Shown here one piece after another: positions 18,088 to 26,197 of a stretch of DNA of 64,000 nt. The notes beneath the pieces were generated by a model. That model saw only the letters and a list, made by a program, of their open reading frames with translations. It ran no database searches and was not told where the DNA came from. The stretch is taken from positions 30,388 through 94,387 of the forward strand of contig JAEZIB010000114.1 of the NCBI GenBank assembly GCA_023416275.1, given 5' to 3'. Within the stretch, counting starts at the first letter, position 1. Every line of letters starts with the position of its first letter. Position numbers and translations under genes: made by a program. This DNA is from Bacillota bacterium. Lineage in GTDB: Bacteria > Bacillota > Clostridia > Acetivibrionales > DSM-1351.

Positions 18088-18234
18088 TTAAGTTGAAACT
18101 GCACAAATTCCGCCGTAACATAGTCCGCCTACTATAGCAACACCTACTACAGCGCCAACTGTTGTTTCAACTCCTCCTAGAGCTTCGCAAGTCTCTAGTT
18201 CTTCCATTTTTAGATTTAGTTTAGCCACGTTCAT
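18088..18234 (-). CDS. RiPP precursor peptide, 48 aa, C-terminal threonine, three cysteines
   Basis: A 48-aa open reading frame starting MNVAKLNLKMEELETCEALGG, with a very strong site (AAAGGAGGTGAT) eight bases before the ATG. The tail after the GG is hydrophobic and glycine-rich (TTVGAVVGVAIVGGLCYGG) and ends ICAVST. Cysteines are at 16, 39 and 44. It shares EELE in the leader and a terminal Thr with the 54-aa peptide 45 bases downstream, so the pair are two precursors of one system, possibly a two-component product. Cys39 and Cys44 (CYGGIC) could form a disulfide or a thioether. The aminotransferase and methyltransferase genes lie immediately upstream. Confidence 0.78.
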   Translation of the reverse strand: MNVAKLNLKMEELETCEALGGVETTVGAVVGVAIVGGLCYGGICAVST

Positions 18235-18263
18235 TATTATCACCTCCTTTCGATAGTTTTTAA

Positions 18264-18440
18264 CTTGAAAAATGCGAAGTTTATATTTCGAGCATTCGTC
18301 GTTCTACTCTCATACCAAAAAGCTGCGAGCAGCTTTTTGGATTTTGAGCAATCAAACGATGACCATACACTTTTTCGTTACTATTTGTATCGACGACGGT
18401 ACCGGTGAAATGGAGGCCAGCTTGAAAAACGGGAAGTTTA
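18264..18440. repeat. 20-bp direct repeats flanking a GC-richer 137-bp segment with a palindrome
   Basis: CTTGAAAAATGCGAAGTTTA at 18264-18283 and CTTGAAAAACGGGAAGTTTA at 18421-18440 match at 18 of 20 bases, 157 bp apart. The segment between them is visibly richer in G and C than its surroundings and contains a perfect inverted repeat at 18315-18340 (arms CCAAAAAGCTGC and GCAGCTTTTTGG around GA). The right-hand copy contains the stop codon of the aminotransferase, so the element's arrival may have set that gene's 3' end. A 67-codon frame crosses it (18281-18484) without a ribosome binding site and does not look coding. The structure suggests a small inserted element or a regulatory leader for the precursor genes. 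Confidence 0.55.
18315..18340 (-). terminator. Perfect 12-bp-arm palindrome, possible terminator before the precursors
   Basis: A stem of 11 pairs with the four-base loop CGAG, located between the aminotransferase stop and the 48-aa precursor. The T-run is inside the stem, so it could act as an incomplete terminator on the minus strand and help to give the precursors a separate transcript. Confidence 0.45.
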
Positions 18441-19778
18441 CATAAATCGATAACGTTTAAGCTCTGTGCAAAAAATACTGACAATCCTTAAAATGTCCTG
18501 CTCCGTTGCTACAAATGACGGAAATAAGCTAAAACCAGATATTCTAGGATATATATAAAACGGATAAACAATTAATCCTTTATTACGTATTTTTATGCAC
18601 AGTTCATGTATTTGATTAGATGTTAAACAGCTGTTTGTTGTACCTCTTAACTGAACTCCAACCATTAGTCCTCTTCCACGGATATCAACAACATTTCTGT
18701 TTCCCAGTAAATTTTCTCTTAGCTTTTCAAGCAATAGATTCCCTAAATTCTTAACTCTTTCTAGCATTAATTTGTCATCAACTAAGTCTAATGTTGCAAG
18801 TCCTGCTGCACAGGCTAACGGATTCCCGTTCTGTGTTGAAAAATGTTCAATATAGCTGTTATTATTTGAATAAGTACAAAAAATTCTGTTTGAAATGACT
18901 ACAGCGCCCATCGGTATATAACCACTATTTATTCCTTTTGACAAACATATAATATCAGGCATAATATCTAATTGCTCAACAGCAAATAGGCTTCCGGTTC
19001 TTCCAAACCCTGTGGCAACCTCGTCAAATATAACCAGAACATTGTATTCTTTGCATAATTCTTTAACCCTTTGTATGTACCAATTAGGTAAAGGAATTAT
19101 CCCTCCGGAACCAATTACAGGTTCTAGAATTATGCCCGCAAGCTGCTCTCCCTTTGAACTAAACAATTCTTCTATCGAAGCTATAGCCTTTTTCTTACAC
19201 TCATCTGACATTTCATTTGTGTCACAGCATGTGCAAAAGGGTGTAGCCAATAGATTGAAACCCTCTAAGCATGGTCCATAATCATCAATACAAGACCTAT
19301 CCATTCCACTTGCTGACATTGCCCCATAGGTTGTCCCATGATATGATAAATCCATTACAGCAAAAAATCTTTTTTCGTTTTTACCTGATAATTTATAAAA
19401 TTTTCTTGCTATTTTTATTGCAACCTCAACTGACTCTGAGCCACTACAGGTATAAATAACTTTATTTAACCCATTAGGAACGACTTGCAGTAATCTTTTA
19501 GCAAATTCAATAGTAGTCGGATTGCCATTTTCGTAAAGATTTATAAATGATATCTTTTCTAACTGCTCTATTATAGCCCTGTTTATTTTTTTATTATTGT
19601 AGCCAAGAGACACATTCCAAAGGCCACTAATTGCGTCTATGTATCTTTTACCATTAGTATCCGTAACATAAATCCCCTCACCAGCAGCTATATCTACAAA
19701 TTCAGGCTTATAATTAAAGGTCCTTAATGGATGTATTATTGGATATTCTTCTGTATCAGTATTATTATAATCATGCAT
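18438..19778 (-). CDS. Class III PLP-dependent aminotransferase
   Basis: A 446-aa fold-type I aminotransferase of class III. It shows YTCSGSESVEVAIKIAR (phosphate-binding loop), DLSYHGTTYGAMSASG, EPVIGSGGIIPLP, FDEVATGFGRTG with the PLP-contacting Asp, and the Schiff-base lysine in CLSKGINSGYIPMGA. Class III enzymes often act on distal amines and ketones. In daptide biosynthesis an aminotransferase converts the C-terminal aminoacetone left by Thr decarboxylation into a diamine; the position directly upstream of two Thr-ending precursors fits that job, by inference. I chose the ATG at 19778, preceded by AGGTGAAG; the GTG at 19787 overlaps the ribosome binding site. It follows the methyltransferase with almost no gap. 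Confidence 0.9.
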   Translation of the reverse strand: MHDYNNTDTEEYPIIHPLRTFNYKPEFVDIAAGEGIYVTDTNGKRYIDAISGLWNVSLGYNNKKINRAIIEQLEKISFINLYENGNPTTIEFAKRLLQVVPNGLNKVIYTCSGSESVEVAIKIARKFYKLSGKNEKRFFAVMDLSYHGTTYGAMSASGMDRSCIDDYGPCLEGFNLLATPFCTCCDTNEMSDECKKKAIASIEELFSSKGEQLAGIILEPVIGSGGIIPLPNWYIQRVKELCKEYNVLVIFDEVATGFGRTGSLFAVEQLDIMPDIICLSKGINSGYIPMGAVVISNRIFCTYSNNNSYIEHFSTQNGNPLACAAGLATLDLVDDKLMLERVKNLGNLLLEKLRENLLGNRNVVDIRGRGLMVGVQLRGTTNSCLTSNQIHELCIKIRNKGLIVYPFYIYPRISGFSLFPSFVATEQDILRIVSIFCTELKRYRFM

Positions 19779-19787
19779 TAGCTTCAC

Positions 19788-20591
19788 CTATTTTTTTAAT
19801 ATATAAAATTGCATTGATTCATCCTCTGATAACTTAATGACTTTAGTTTTAATAACTTCAAATTTAGTTTCTTTAACTGCTGCCTCTACATCTGCAGCAG
19901 TTATAAGTCTCTTTGTTGTACATCCCAGCTTTCTGATGGTCTTTTCATTTTCTATTATTTCGCCATAGAAATTTACTATTGCCTTTGCTTCTAAAGGATA
20001 AAAACATTCCTGCATTAAAACTAATACTTTTTTATTGTCCATCTCCCAAGTGTAACTCATCATTTCAGCTTGCCCTGACGGAAAATCCTGCTTATCAAAA
20101 ACCCTTATATCAAAAACAAATCTTCCACCATCAACAAGGTGGTCATAAACACTATTTAACATTTGGACAACATCACTATTATTTTCTAACAAGCAAATTG
20201 ATGTTACAGGAAGAATAACTAAATTAAACCTCTTATCTATACTAAAAGTTCTCATATCAGAGTTTAAAATATCTATTCTCTCACGAACTCTCCTTGATTT
20301 ATTATTTAACCTTTCATCTAAAATACTTAGCATATCCCTAGACAAATCCACACCCGTTACAGAGTATCCAGCCTCGGCAAGAGGTATTGTAAGTCTTCCT
20401 GTTCCACATGCCAATTCTAGAATGTTTTTACCTGTTACCGCTGCCTGTCCCTTATATAAATCCAAATCATAAAATATGTCTTCCATAATCTTGTCATAAA
20501 ATTTAGCATAAAAGGATTCATATAAATCATACTCTTCAGAAAACGGTAAATTTAGTTGTTTTATTTGTTCAAATACTCCGAAATACCTCAT
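19788..20591 (-). CDS. SAM-dependent class I methyltransferase
   Basis: A 267-aa Rossmann-fold methyltransferase. Motif I is LELACGTGRLTIPLAEAGYSVTGVDLS, followed by ILNSDMRTF and VILPVTSICLLEN. The N-terminal EEYDLYESFYAKFYDKI is typical of small-molecule N- or O-methyltransferases. Its start overlaps the stop of the large recognition protein (ATGA), and the aminotransferase follows immediately, so the three are translationally linked. In a daptide pathway a methyltransferase dimethylates the amine made by the aminotransferase; that is the role inferred here. Confidence 0.88.
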   Translation of the reverse strand: MRYFGVFEQIKQLNLPFSEEYDLYESFYAKFYDKIMEDIFYDLDLYKGQAAVTGKNILELACGTGRLTIPLAEAGYSVTGVDLSRDMLSILDERLNNKSRRVRERIDILNSDMRTFSIDKRFNLVILPVTSICLLENNSDVVQMLNSVYDHLVDGGRFVFDIRVFDKQDFPSGQAEMMSYTWEMDNKKVLVLMQECFYPLEAKAIVNFYGEIIENEKTIRKLGCTTKRLITAADVEAAVKETKFEVIKTKVIKLSEDESMQFYILKK

Positions 20592-22978
20592 ATTACCGCC
20601 CTTTTTAAACTACCAGTATTGGCAAACAATTCAACTGCCTCATTAAAATCTTTTGATACTTGCTCATCATCCAACTTATACATATTCTTTATATACTGTT
20701 TAATCTCCTCAACGGCTAGACCTTTAAACATAAGTTCCATGATAACAGCCAAATGCTCAGTTAATTTATATAGCTTGCCGGTTAATGGCATAAAGAAAAC
20801 AGGAATTCCATTTATAACAAATAAATGTACAAACTCATGGAAGTAATCAATCTCTCCAACAACTTCCATATTCTTGGTATAATGTGAAGCATATTTTGAA
20901 GAAACAAGAATATCACTTATCTTAATATTCTTAAAAGTACCTGTGCTCTTTTTAAGGAACTTTAATTGATTTACTATGTTTATATAATATGCTATATATG
21001 GACGCTGCCTTCTCATTTCACAATATTCTTCACTACTTAAGAAATCAGGAAGCATAACACACTTTGAGCAATGATCAGCTATTTCGCAGCTATCGCAATC
21101 TCTTTTCAATTGTTCTTCCTCAGTTAATATATATGTTTGCTGTATTACATCAAATTGCATATCATCAATACTACCAATACTTTTGTTGCAGTCTAGGCAT
21201 GGCAATATCTCATCATTTTTATTTAATCTGAAACGAGGTAACTTTGTAAGGGAGCAGCCATCCATCCAACGACAGGAATCCACAAGAAAACTTGGAATCA
21301 AATATGACTTATTTAACCTTCCTGTCGACATAAAGTAATCAATCTCATCCCAGAAATTTTCTAAATCCTCTTTACTTTCAATTCTTATAAAATCTAATGG
21401 TTCATCGTAATTACTTATTTTTGCTTTACTATATTTCTTAATGTCCAAGTTTAGCGACTCAATACGGCAATAATCATCCAAAATCAACTTAGTACCCTTT
21501 TTATTCTGCTCAATCCTAAGTAAATGCTCCAGACAGTAATTTGCCTCATCTGCTTTCTCAACATTTCTATCATAAATTGAATTAACACTTTTTAGTACAT
21601 TACTGCCTTCAGAATAAAGTATATTCTCAGTTGTAGTGTTATTGGAGTTAACATATACTGCACTATTTATCGAGGTATATTCTTTTAATTTTTCATATTG
21701 AGTTGAATCTAATTCTCCACCCTCTACCGAAACATGTTTTGTAAAACCATTCATATTGTTTTGGCTATAAATTCCTGTCATATATGAGTTAAAGCCATTT
21801 ATCAATGGAATTTCATGGTATAAAAGTTTTCCCTTAACACCCTTATCATAGTAGTTATAAAGATATTCTTTCAGGCTTTTTCCGTCAATAATGTCCCTCT
21901 TAGGTAAATTTTTCGGAGAATCCAATCTCTTGTTTGTAGTAAAAATTAAAGCCTCAACATCAGAAATGCCTTCATCAATTAAAAGCTTCAGGTTCTTAAT
22001 TAGTTCATTCTCATTTTCCAAACTGCAGCAATTAATAGAAAACTTAAATTTAACTTTGCTAACTGTCACAAATTGTTTCATTTTTTCTACGCATGCTTTT
22101 ATTTTTTCAATACCCTCTTGGCTATTTATGTCAACATTAAATCTTTTTATACCTGATTGTACAAACAAATCCAGTGTGTCGGGGGTAAGTACTTCCATAT
22201 TAATGTTAGTTTCAAATAGAAATAAGTATTGGTTATTTGCCAAGCTTGTCATTAATTCATTTAATTGCGGATGTTTACTTATATCAGTGCATATAAGTTT
22301 CAAAGGAATTTCTCTTCCCTTTTTATTATTAGTATGTAAAAAATCTAAATCGCTTATTATGCTTTCAACGCTAAAGAATTCTTCTTTTTCAGTATAATTT
22401 CTGCCAACCAATAATCCAACAGAGCTTGCCTTATCAACTGGAATTATCTTTGTTTGATAAACAGATGGTATTGAATCTAATGAAAAATCAGATTCAACTA
22501 AAACTTCAGCCGGATTTTGCAAACCATCTATAATTATTCCATCAGTAGCTCTCCATTGCTCCCTTTCAGTCTCAAATAGCTTTAAGATATTTGTTTCATA
22601 ATTACAATATACATATGCATCTATATCAGCCTTCTTAAATGTATTATCATCTAAATCCTCTTTTAAAGGACCAAACCAAACAATATTTATACCATCTTCA
22701 CTTTCCTTTAGTTGTTTTGACAATGTTTTGGATATAGAGTAGTTCTCGCCATTTACATAAAAAGCTATAAAATTATTACCTAGAGAAATTACTTCCTCAG
22801 CAAGTTCAGTCAAATTGGGTAAATTATCTTGTATGTACTGTGCTGTTTCAATTCCCTTTTCTTTCATATAAGCCCTAGCACTACCGCAATCTATCTGATG
22901 AGTAGCTGAAAGCAGCTGCTCTGCACTTTTATTAAAATAAATAAATGAAATTGAAGATTCTGACCACAACGTAGACAT
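20588..22978 (-). CDS. Pseudo-radical-SAM protein with SPASM-like cysteines and PqqD/RRE-like tail
   Basis: A 796-aa protein. Residues about 150-350 follow the order of a B12-type radical SAM protein (SLDSIPSVYQTKIIP, then FFSVESIISDLDFL, then a TIM-barrel-like repeat of strands), but the CxxxCxxC loop that should lie between them (about 181-198) has no cysteine. Residues 569-653 hold nine cysteines in a SPASM-like array (CLDC at 594-597, CDSCEIADHCSKC at 628-640, YC at 652-653). Residues about 715-790 match the PqqD/RRE fold (VFFMPLTGKLYKLTEHLAVIMEL, GLAVEEIKQYIKNMYKLDDEQV). It probably cannot make a SAM radical and may serve as the precursor recognition and scaffold subunit. GGAAGGATG precedes the start. 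It heads the methyltransferase, aminotransferase and precursor genes. Confidence 0.75.
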   Translation of the reverse strand: MSTLWSESSISFIYFNKSAEQLLSATHQIDCGSARAYMKEKGIETAQYIQDNLPNLTELAEEVISLGNNFIAFYVNGENYSISKTLSKQLKESEDGINIVWFGPLKEDLDDNTFKKADIDAYVYCNYETNILKLFETEREQWRATDGIIIDGLQNPAEVLVESDFSLDSIPSVYQTKIIPVDKASSVGLLVGRNYTEKEEFFSVESIISDLDFLHTNNKKGREIPLKLICTDISKHPQLNELMTSLANNQYLFLFETNINMEVLTPDTLDLFVQSGIKRFNVDINSQEGIEKIKACVEKMKQFVTVSKVKFKFSINCCSLENENELIKNLKLLIDEGISDVEALIFTTNKRLDSPKNLPKRDIIDGKSLKEYLYNYYDKGVKGKLLYHEIPLINGFNSYMTGIYSQNNMNGFTKHVSVEGGELDSTQYEKLKEYTSINSAVYVNSNNTTTENILYSEGSNVLKSVNSIYDRNVEKADEANYCLEHLLRIEQNKKGTKLILDDYCRIESLNLDIKKYSKAKISNYDEPLDFIRIESKEDLENFWDEIDYFMSTGRLNKSYLIPSFLVDSCRWMDGCSLTKLPRFRLNKNDEILPCLDCNKSIGSIDDMQFDVIQQTYILTEEEQLKRDCDSCEIADHCSKCVMLPDFLSSEEYCEMRRQRPYIAYYINIVNQLKFLKKSTGTFKNIKISDILVSSKYASHYTKNMEVVGEIDYFHEFVHLFVINGIPVFFMPLTGKLYKLTEHLAVIMELMFKGLAVEEIKQYIKNMYKLDDEQVSKDFNEAVELFANTGSLKRAVI

Positions 22979-23083
22979 TTTATCATCCTTCCTAGTTTGT
23001 ATTTAACATATAATTTTTTTATAATATCCATATAACATAAATTATTATTTGGGTATATTAGGTAAAAATCTTAATAATAAGCA

Positions 23084-23120
23084 AAATGTAGAAATAATCT
23101 CTAAAATTATTTCTACATTT
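23084..23120 (-). terminator. Perfect 15-bp hairpin, terminator or attenuator
   Basis: AAATGTAGAAATAAT and ATTATTTCTACATTT pair completely around a 7-base loop. It lies directly after the 57-aa peptide gene and about 105 bases before the pseudo-radical-SAM gene. On the minus strand the stem is followed by a U-rich stretch (TGCTTATTATT). It could separate expression of the small peptide from the long operon. Confidence 0.65.
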
Positions 23121-23132
23121 CAATGTTATGTA

Positions 23133-23306
23133 CTACTTTTTAAGTATTTCGCCCCAACTAACTGCTGATAAGAAAGCCCCAGCAAGCGATAAAACAATGG
23201 ATACCGCTAGCAAAATATTGTGTGGTCTTTTAATAGCCACTATTAGCAAAATTGCACCTACTATTAAGATAATTACAGACAAAATAGCTTTTAAAATTGG
23301 TGACAT
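23133..23306 (-). CDS. 57-aa two-helix membrane peptide
   Basis: Starts MSPILKAILSVIILIVGAIL and ends WGEILKK. It has two hydrophobic helices (about residues 4-24 and 31-48) joined by a basic turn (IKRPHN). The start has AAGGAGG seven bases upstream, and a candidate promoter lies about 40 bases further up. It is the first gene of the biosynthetic region in transcription order. I recognise no family; a small immunity or membrane-stabilising role for the RiPP system is possible, and a structural precursor is less likely because it does not end in Thr. Confidence 0.7.
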   Translation of the reverse strand: MSPILKAILSVIILIVGAILLIVAIKRPHNILLAVSIVLSLAGAFLSAVSWGEILKK

Positions 23307-23345
23307 AATAAATCCTCCTTGTTAAATACTTACGTTTCTGTATCT

Positions 23346-23374
23346 AATATACTATTAATATTCTTTAAAAACAA
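23346..23374 (-). promoter_or_regulatory. Candidate promoter of the RiPP region
   Basis: On the minus strand the -35 box TTGTTT and the -10 box TATATT are 17 bases apart, about 40 bases upstream of the 57-aa gene. The surroundings are very AT-rich, so chance matches are likely. Confidence 0.35.
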
Positions 23375-23664
23375 TTATATCAAGATGAAATTATATTAAT
23401 GACTACTTTAAATAATGTTATTCTATACATTTTATTTAAATATAGTTTTAAATACACAATTAAATATTAACCAGCAGAATGCCAATACAACAAGATTGTA
23501 AAATACTGAATTATTTACAATTTAATATATAATAATATATTTTTTGTACACTTTCCCATGTATTCTATATAGTATAAATTAACATATTTTATTCTATTTT
23601 GTCAATATTTTATTAAATTCTTGTTTTCTTATTATTGTCCATATATATATAATTTTTTCAAATT
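23375..23664. other. AT-rich intergenic region without genes
   Basis: Part of the 567-base gap between the 57-aa peptide gene and topB. It is strongly AT-rich with no convincing open frame. The rest of the gap holds the terminator at 23665-23696 and a dispersed repeat at 23711-23788. Confidence 0.7.
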
Positions 23665-23696
23665 AAAAAACTTCCCAATATTTGAATTGAGAAGCC
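23665..23696 (-). terminator. Rho-independent terminator downstream of topB
   Basis: On the minus strand CTTCTCAAT and ATTGGGAAG pair with one mismatch around a short loop and run into TTTTTT. It is about 180 bases after the topB stop and isolates topB from the RiPP region. Confidence 0.65.
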
Positions 23697-23710
23697 TTTA
23701 TATATCAGTA

Positions 23711-23788
23711 ACTAAACTTTCGCAGTTGAAAGTTGTAGGTGTTTATACTTATCCATGGAAAGTTAATGAGAAATAATTACATGAATAA
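23711..23788 (+). repeat. Dispersed intergenic repeat (long copy)
   Basis: Starts ACTAAACTTTCGCAGTTGAA, in which ACTTTC and GAAAGT are inverted, and ends with GAAAGTTAATGAGAAATAAT followed by TACATGAATAA. The last part resembles the copies at 58751-58782 and 61206-61237, and the first part resembles 8782-8796 and 58603-58617. Its function is unknown. Confidence 0.5.
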
Positions 23789-23873
23789 GTTTGAACACTC
23801 ACGTACTTTTTATGTCGAAAGTACATTTAGTAATAAAACTATGAAATTTTACTCCATTCTAATACCACATAAA

Positions 23874-26042
23874 TTACTTGCCCCACTTTGCCAATGCATC
23901 AGCAAGTGCTGAATTAATTGGTTCTCCAGAATCTTGCTGCTTTAAAAATTGAGTTACTTCCTTTTTATTAACCTGCTCGCCCTTACGTTGTTTAAAGGCA
24001 TCCAGCTTTTCCCTGTATCCGCATACACAATAGAAGGACTTTTTCTCGCCCTCTCCTCTTATTTCCATCTTCTTGTGGCACTCTGGGCATCTTGCATTGG
24101 ATACAACGGTAACAGTCTTTCTGTGTCCACACTCTCTATCAGGGCAAACAAGCATTTTACCTTTTTTGCCATTTACATCAAGCATGTATTTACCACACTC
24201 AGGGCACTTCTCTCTGGTTACATTATCATGCCTGAATTGCTCAGAATTGGCAATAACTGCTCCAACCAGCTTTGTAGCATAGCTCTTCATATCACCTATA
24301 AATGTACTAGGGTTTACCTTGCCTTTACTAATCAGGGAAAGCTGCTGCTCCCATTTAGCAGTAAGCTCAGGAGATTTCAAGTCGGTTGGAACCAGGCCGA
24401 TAAGCTGAATTCCTTTTGATGTGGGATAGATTTCCTTACCCCTTCTCTCAATGTAGAAGGTATTAAACAGCTTTTCTATAATATCAGCTCTTGTTGCTGG
24501 AGTTCCAAGTCCGCTTGTACTCTCAAGAGTTTCCTTCAACGCTTTGTTTTCCACAAACTTTCCTGGATGCTCCATAGCAGATAACAGTGTTGCTTCTGTA
24601 TACCTTGCAGGAGGCTTAGTCTTTCCATTAACTGCCTTAGGAGAAATAATCTTAGCTTTGTGTCCCCTTTGTACCTCGGGCAAGGACTGATCATTGTCCT
24701 CTTCCTCATTGTCTTCCTCCATCTTTCCAAAGCCTTCATAAACAGATTTCCAACCCCAGGATTTAACAATTTTACCCTTTGCGTTAAAGCTTTCTCCGTT
24801 TATATTCAGTTTAACTGTGGTCTGCTCATATTCGAAGGCCGCACTTAATACTGCAATGAATCTTTTTACTATTAAGTCATAAATATTTCTCTCTTCTGAG
24901 CTTAAAGCGGATAAGTTTACAAACTGTTCTGTAGGAATAATTGCATGATGATCTGTTACCTTGCTGTTGTCTACAAAACGGTTTGTCACGTTTATTCTGT
25001 TCTTTAAAATGTTCTGTACAGGCTTAGCATATGGCCCTATCGCTATACTCTTTAGTCTTTCAGGCAGCGTTGGAACTATATCAGTTGTAATGTGGCGAGA
25101 GTCTGTTCTAGGGTATGTTACAAGCTTATGAGTCTCGTACAGCTTTTGCATAATATTTAAGGTTTGCTTTGCAGAGTATGAGTATCTTCTGTTTGCATCC
25201 CTCTGCAGTTCAGTCAAATCGTAAGCTAGAGGGGGAAGCTCTTTCTTTAATTCCTTTTTAACCTCAACAATCTCACCCATTTGACCAGTTATTTTTTGAA
25301 TTATACTGTCAGCCTGCTCCTTGCTGAAAGTTCTTGTTTGATTTGTCACCCTATCCTGCCATTGCACTGTAAACCCATTAAATTGAGCCTGTATACTCCA
25401 AAAATCCTTAGGAACAAATTTCTTTATCTCCTCTTCTCGTGCCACAATCATTGCAAGTGTTGGTGTCTGAACTCTTCCTGCTGACAGCTGTGCATTGTGT
25501 TTACAGGTAAGTGCTCTTGTTACATTTAAGCCTACCAGCCAATCAGCTTCAGACCTGCTTTGGGCTGAATGAAAAAGGTTGTCATAATCCTTTGCAGGCT
25601 TTAGGTTGGCAAACCCTTCCTTAATAGCCTTATCTGTCTGTGATGAAATCCACAGACGTTTAATAGGCTTTTTAAAGCCTGATTTCATAATAATCCATCT
25701 TGCAACAAGTTCTCCCTCTCGTCCTGCATCTGTAGCTATTACGAGCTGGTCAACATCTGCTCTGTTTAAAAGCCCTTTAACAACACCAAACTGCTTTGAA
25801 GTCTGCTTTATAACAACAAGCTCCATCTTGTTAGGGAGCATTGGTAAATCTTCAAGATTCCATGACTTATACTTATTTCCATAAGCCTCTGGGTCCGCAA
25901 GAGTTACTAGATGTCCTAAAGCCCATGTTACAATATATTTCGAACCCATTATGCAGCCATTAGAATTTTGACTGCAATTAAGTACCTTTGCTAAATCTCT
26001 GGCTACAGATGGTTTTTCTGCTAAAACTAAAATTTTTCCCAT
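23874..26042 (-). CDS. topB: DNA topoisomerase III
   Basis: A 722-aa type IA topoisomerase. The Toprim domain begins GKILVLAEKPSVARDLAKVL and has ATDAGREGE. The catalytic tyrosine lies in LVTYPRTDSRHIT. The core contains SAGRVQTPTLAMIV and TSGLGTPATRADIIEKLF. The C-terminus has two zinc-ribbon-like Cys clusters (CPECGKYM with CPDRECGH, and CPECHKKM with CVCGY). It relaxes and decatenates DNA. I chose the ATG at 26042, which gives the family's usual N-terminus; GGAGAA lies 11 bases upstream, a somewhat long spacing. It sits between the two biosynthetic regions on the same strand. This could be chance, or an extra copy that protects against the product or came with a mobile element. Confidence 0.95.
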   Translation of the reverse strand: MGKILVLAEKPSVARDLAKVLNCSQNSNGCIMGSKYIVTWALGHLVTLADPEAYGNKYKSWNLEDLPMLPNKMELVVIKQTSKQFGVVKGLLNRADVDQLVIATDAGREGELVARWIIMKSGFKKPIKRLWISSQTDKAIKEGFANLKPAKDYDNLFHSAQSRSEADWLVGLNVTRALTCKHNAQLSAGRVQTPTLAMIVAREEEIKKFVPKDFWSIQAQFNGFTVQWQDRVTNQTRTFSKEQADSIIQKITGQMGEIVEVKKELKKELPPLAYDLTELQRDANRRYSYSAKQTLNIMQKLYETHKLVTYPRTDSRHITTDIVPTLPERLKSIAIGPYAKPVQNILKNRINVTNRFVDNSKVTDHHAIIPTEQFVNLSALSSEERNIYDLIVKRFIAVLSAAFEYEQTTVKLNINGESFNAKGKIVKSWGWKSVYEGFGKMEEDNEEEDNDQSLPEVQRGHKAKIISPKAVNGKTKPPARYTEATLLSAMEHPGKFVENKALKETLESTSGLGTPATRADIIEKLFNTFYIERRGKEIYPTSKGIQLIGLVPTDLKSPELTAKWEQQLSLISKGKVNPSTFIGDMKSYATKLVGAVIANSEQFRHDNVTREKCPECGKYMLDVNGKKGKMLVCPDRECGHRKTVTVVSNARCPECHKKMEIRGEGEKKSFYCVCGYREKLDAFKQRKGEQVNKKEVTQFLKQQDSGEPINSALADALAKWGK

Positions 26043-26197
26043 TAAAATTAATTCTCCTCTAAAATGTTTCAATTGTATTATTGCGCTGTAAATAATATAT
26101 GTTTCAATTATTTATAATTCATTATGTATAATCATAATCTATTTTACCATATTAAGCCACAAGCCTACAAAAAATGCATCGCTATTATCATCAAAAC

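Noticed and set aside
18281..18484. 67-codon minus-strand frame between the aminotransferase and the precursors
   Set aside because: It overlaps the aminotransferase end, has no ribosome binding site and runs through the palindrome and both direct repeats; it is better explained as an inserted non-coding segment.
20588..22978. Annotation as an active SPASM radical SAM peptide maturase
   Set aside because: The cluster-binding CxxxCxxC motif is absent from the expected loop, so catalytic SAM chemistry is not supported.
23128..23325. 65-codon plus-strand frame
   Set aside because: It lies opposite the well-initiated 57-aa membrane peptide on the minus strand, which has the stronger ribosome binding site and a sensible protein.
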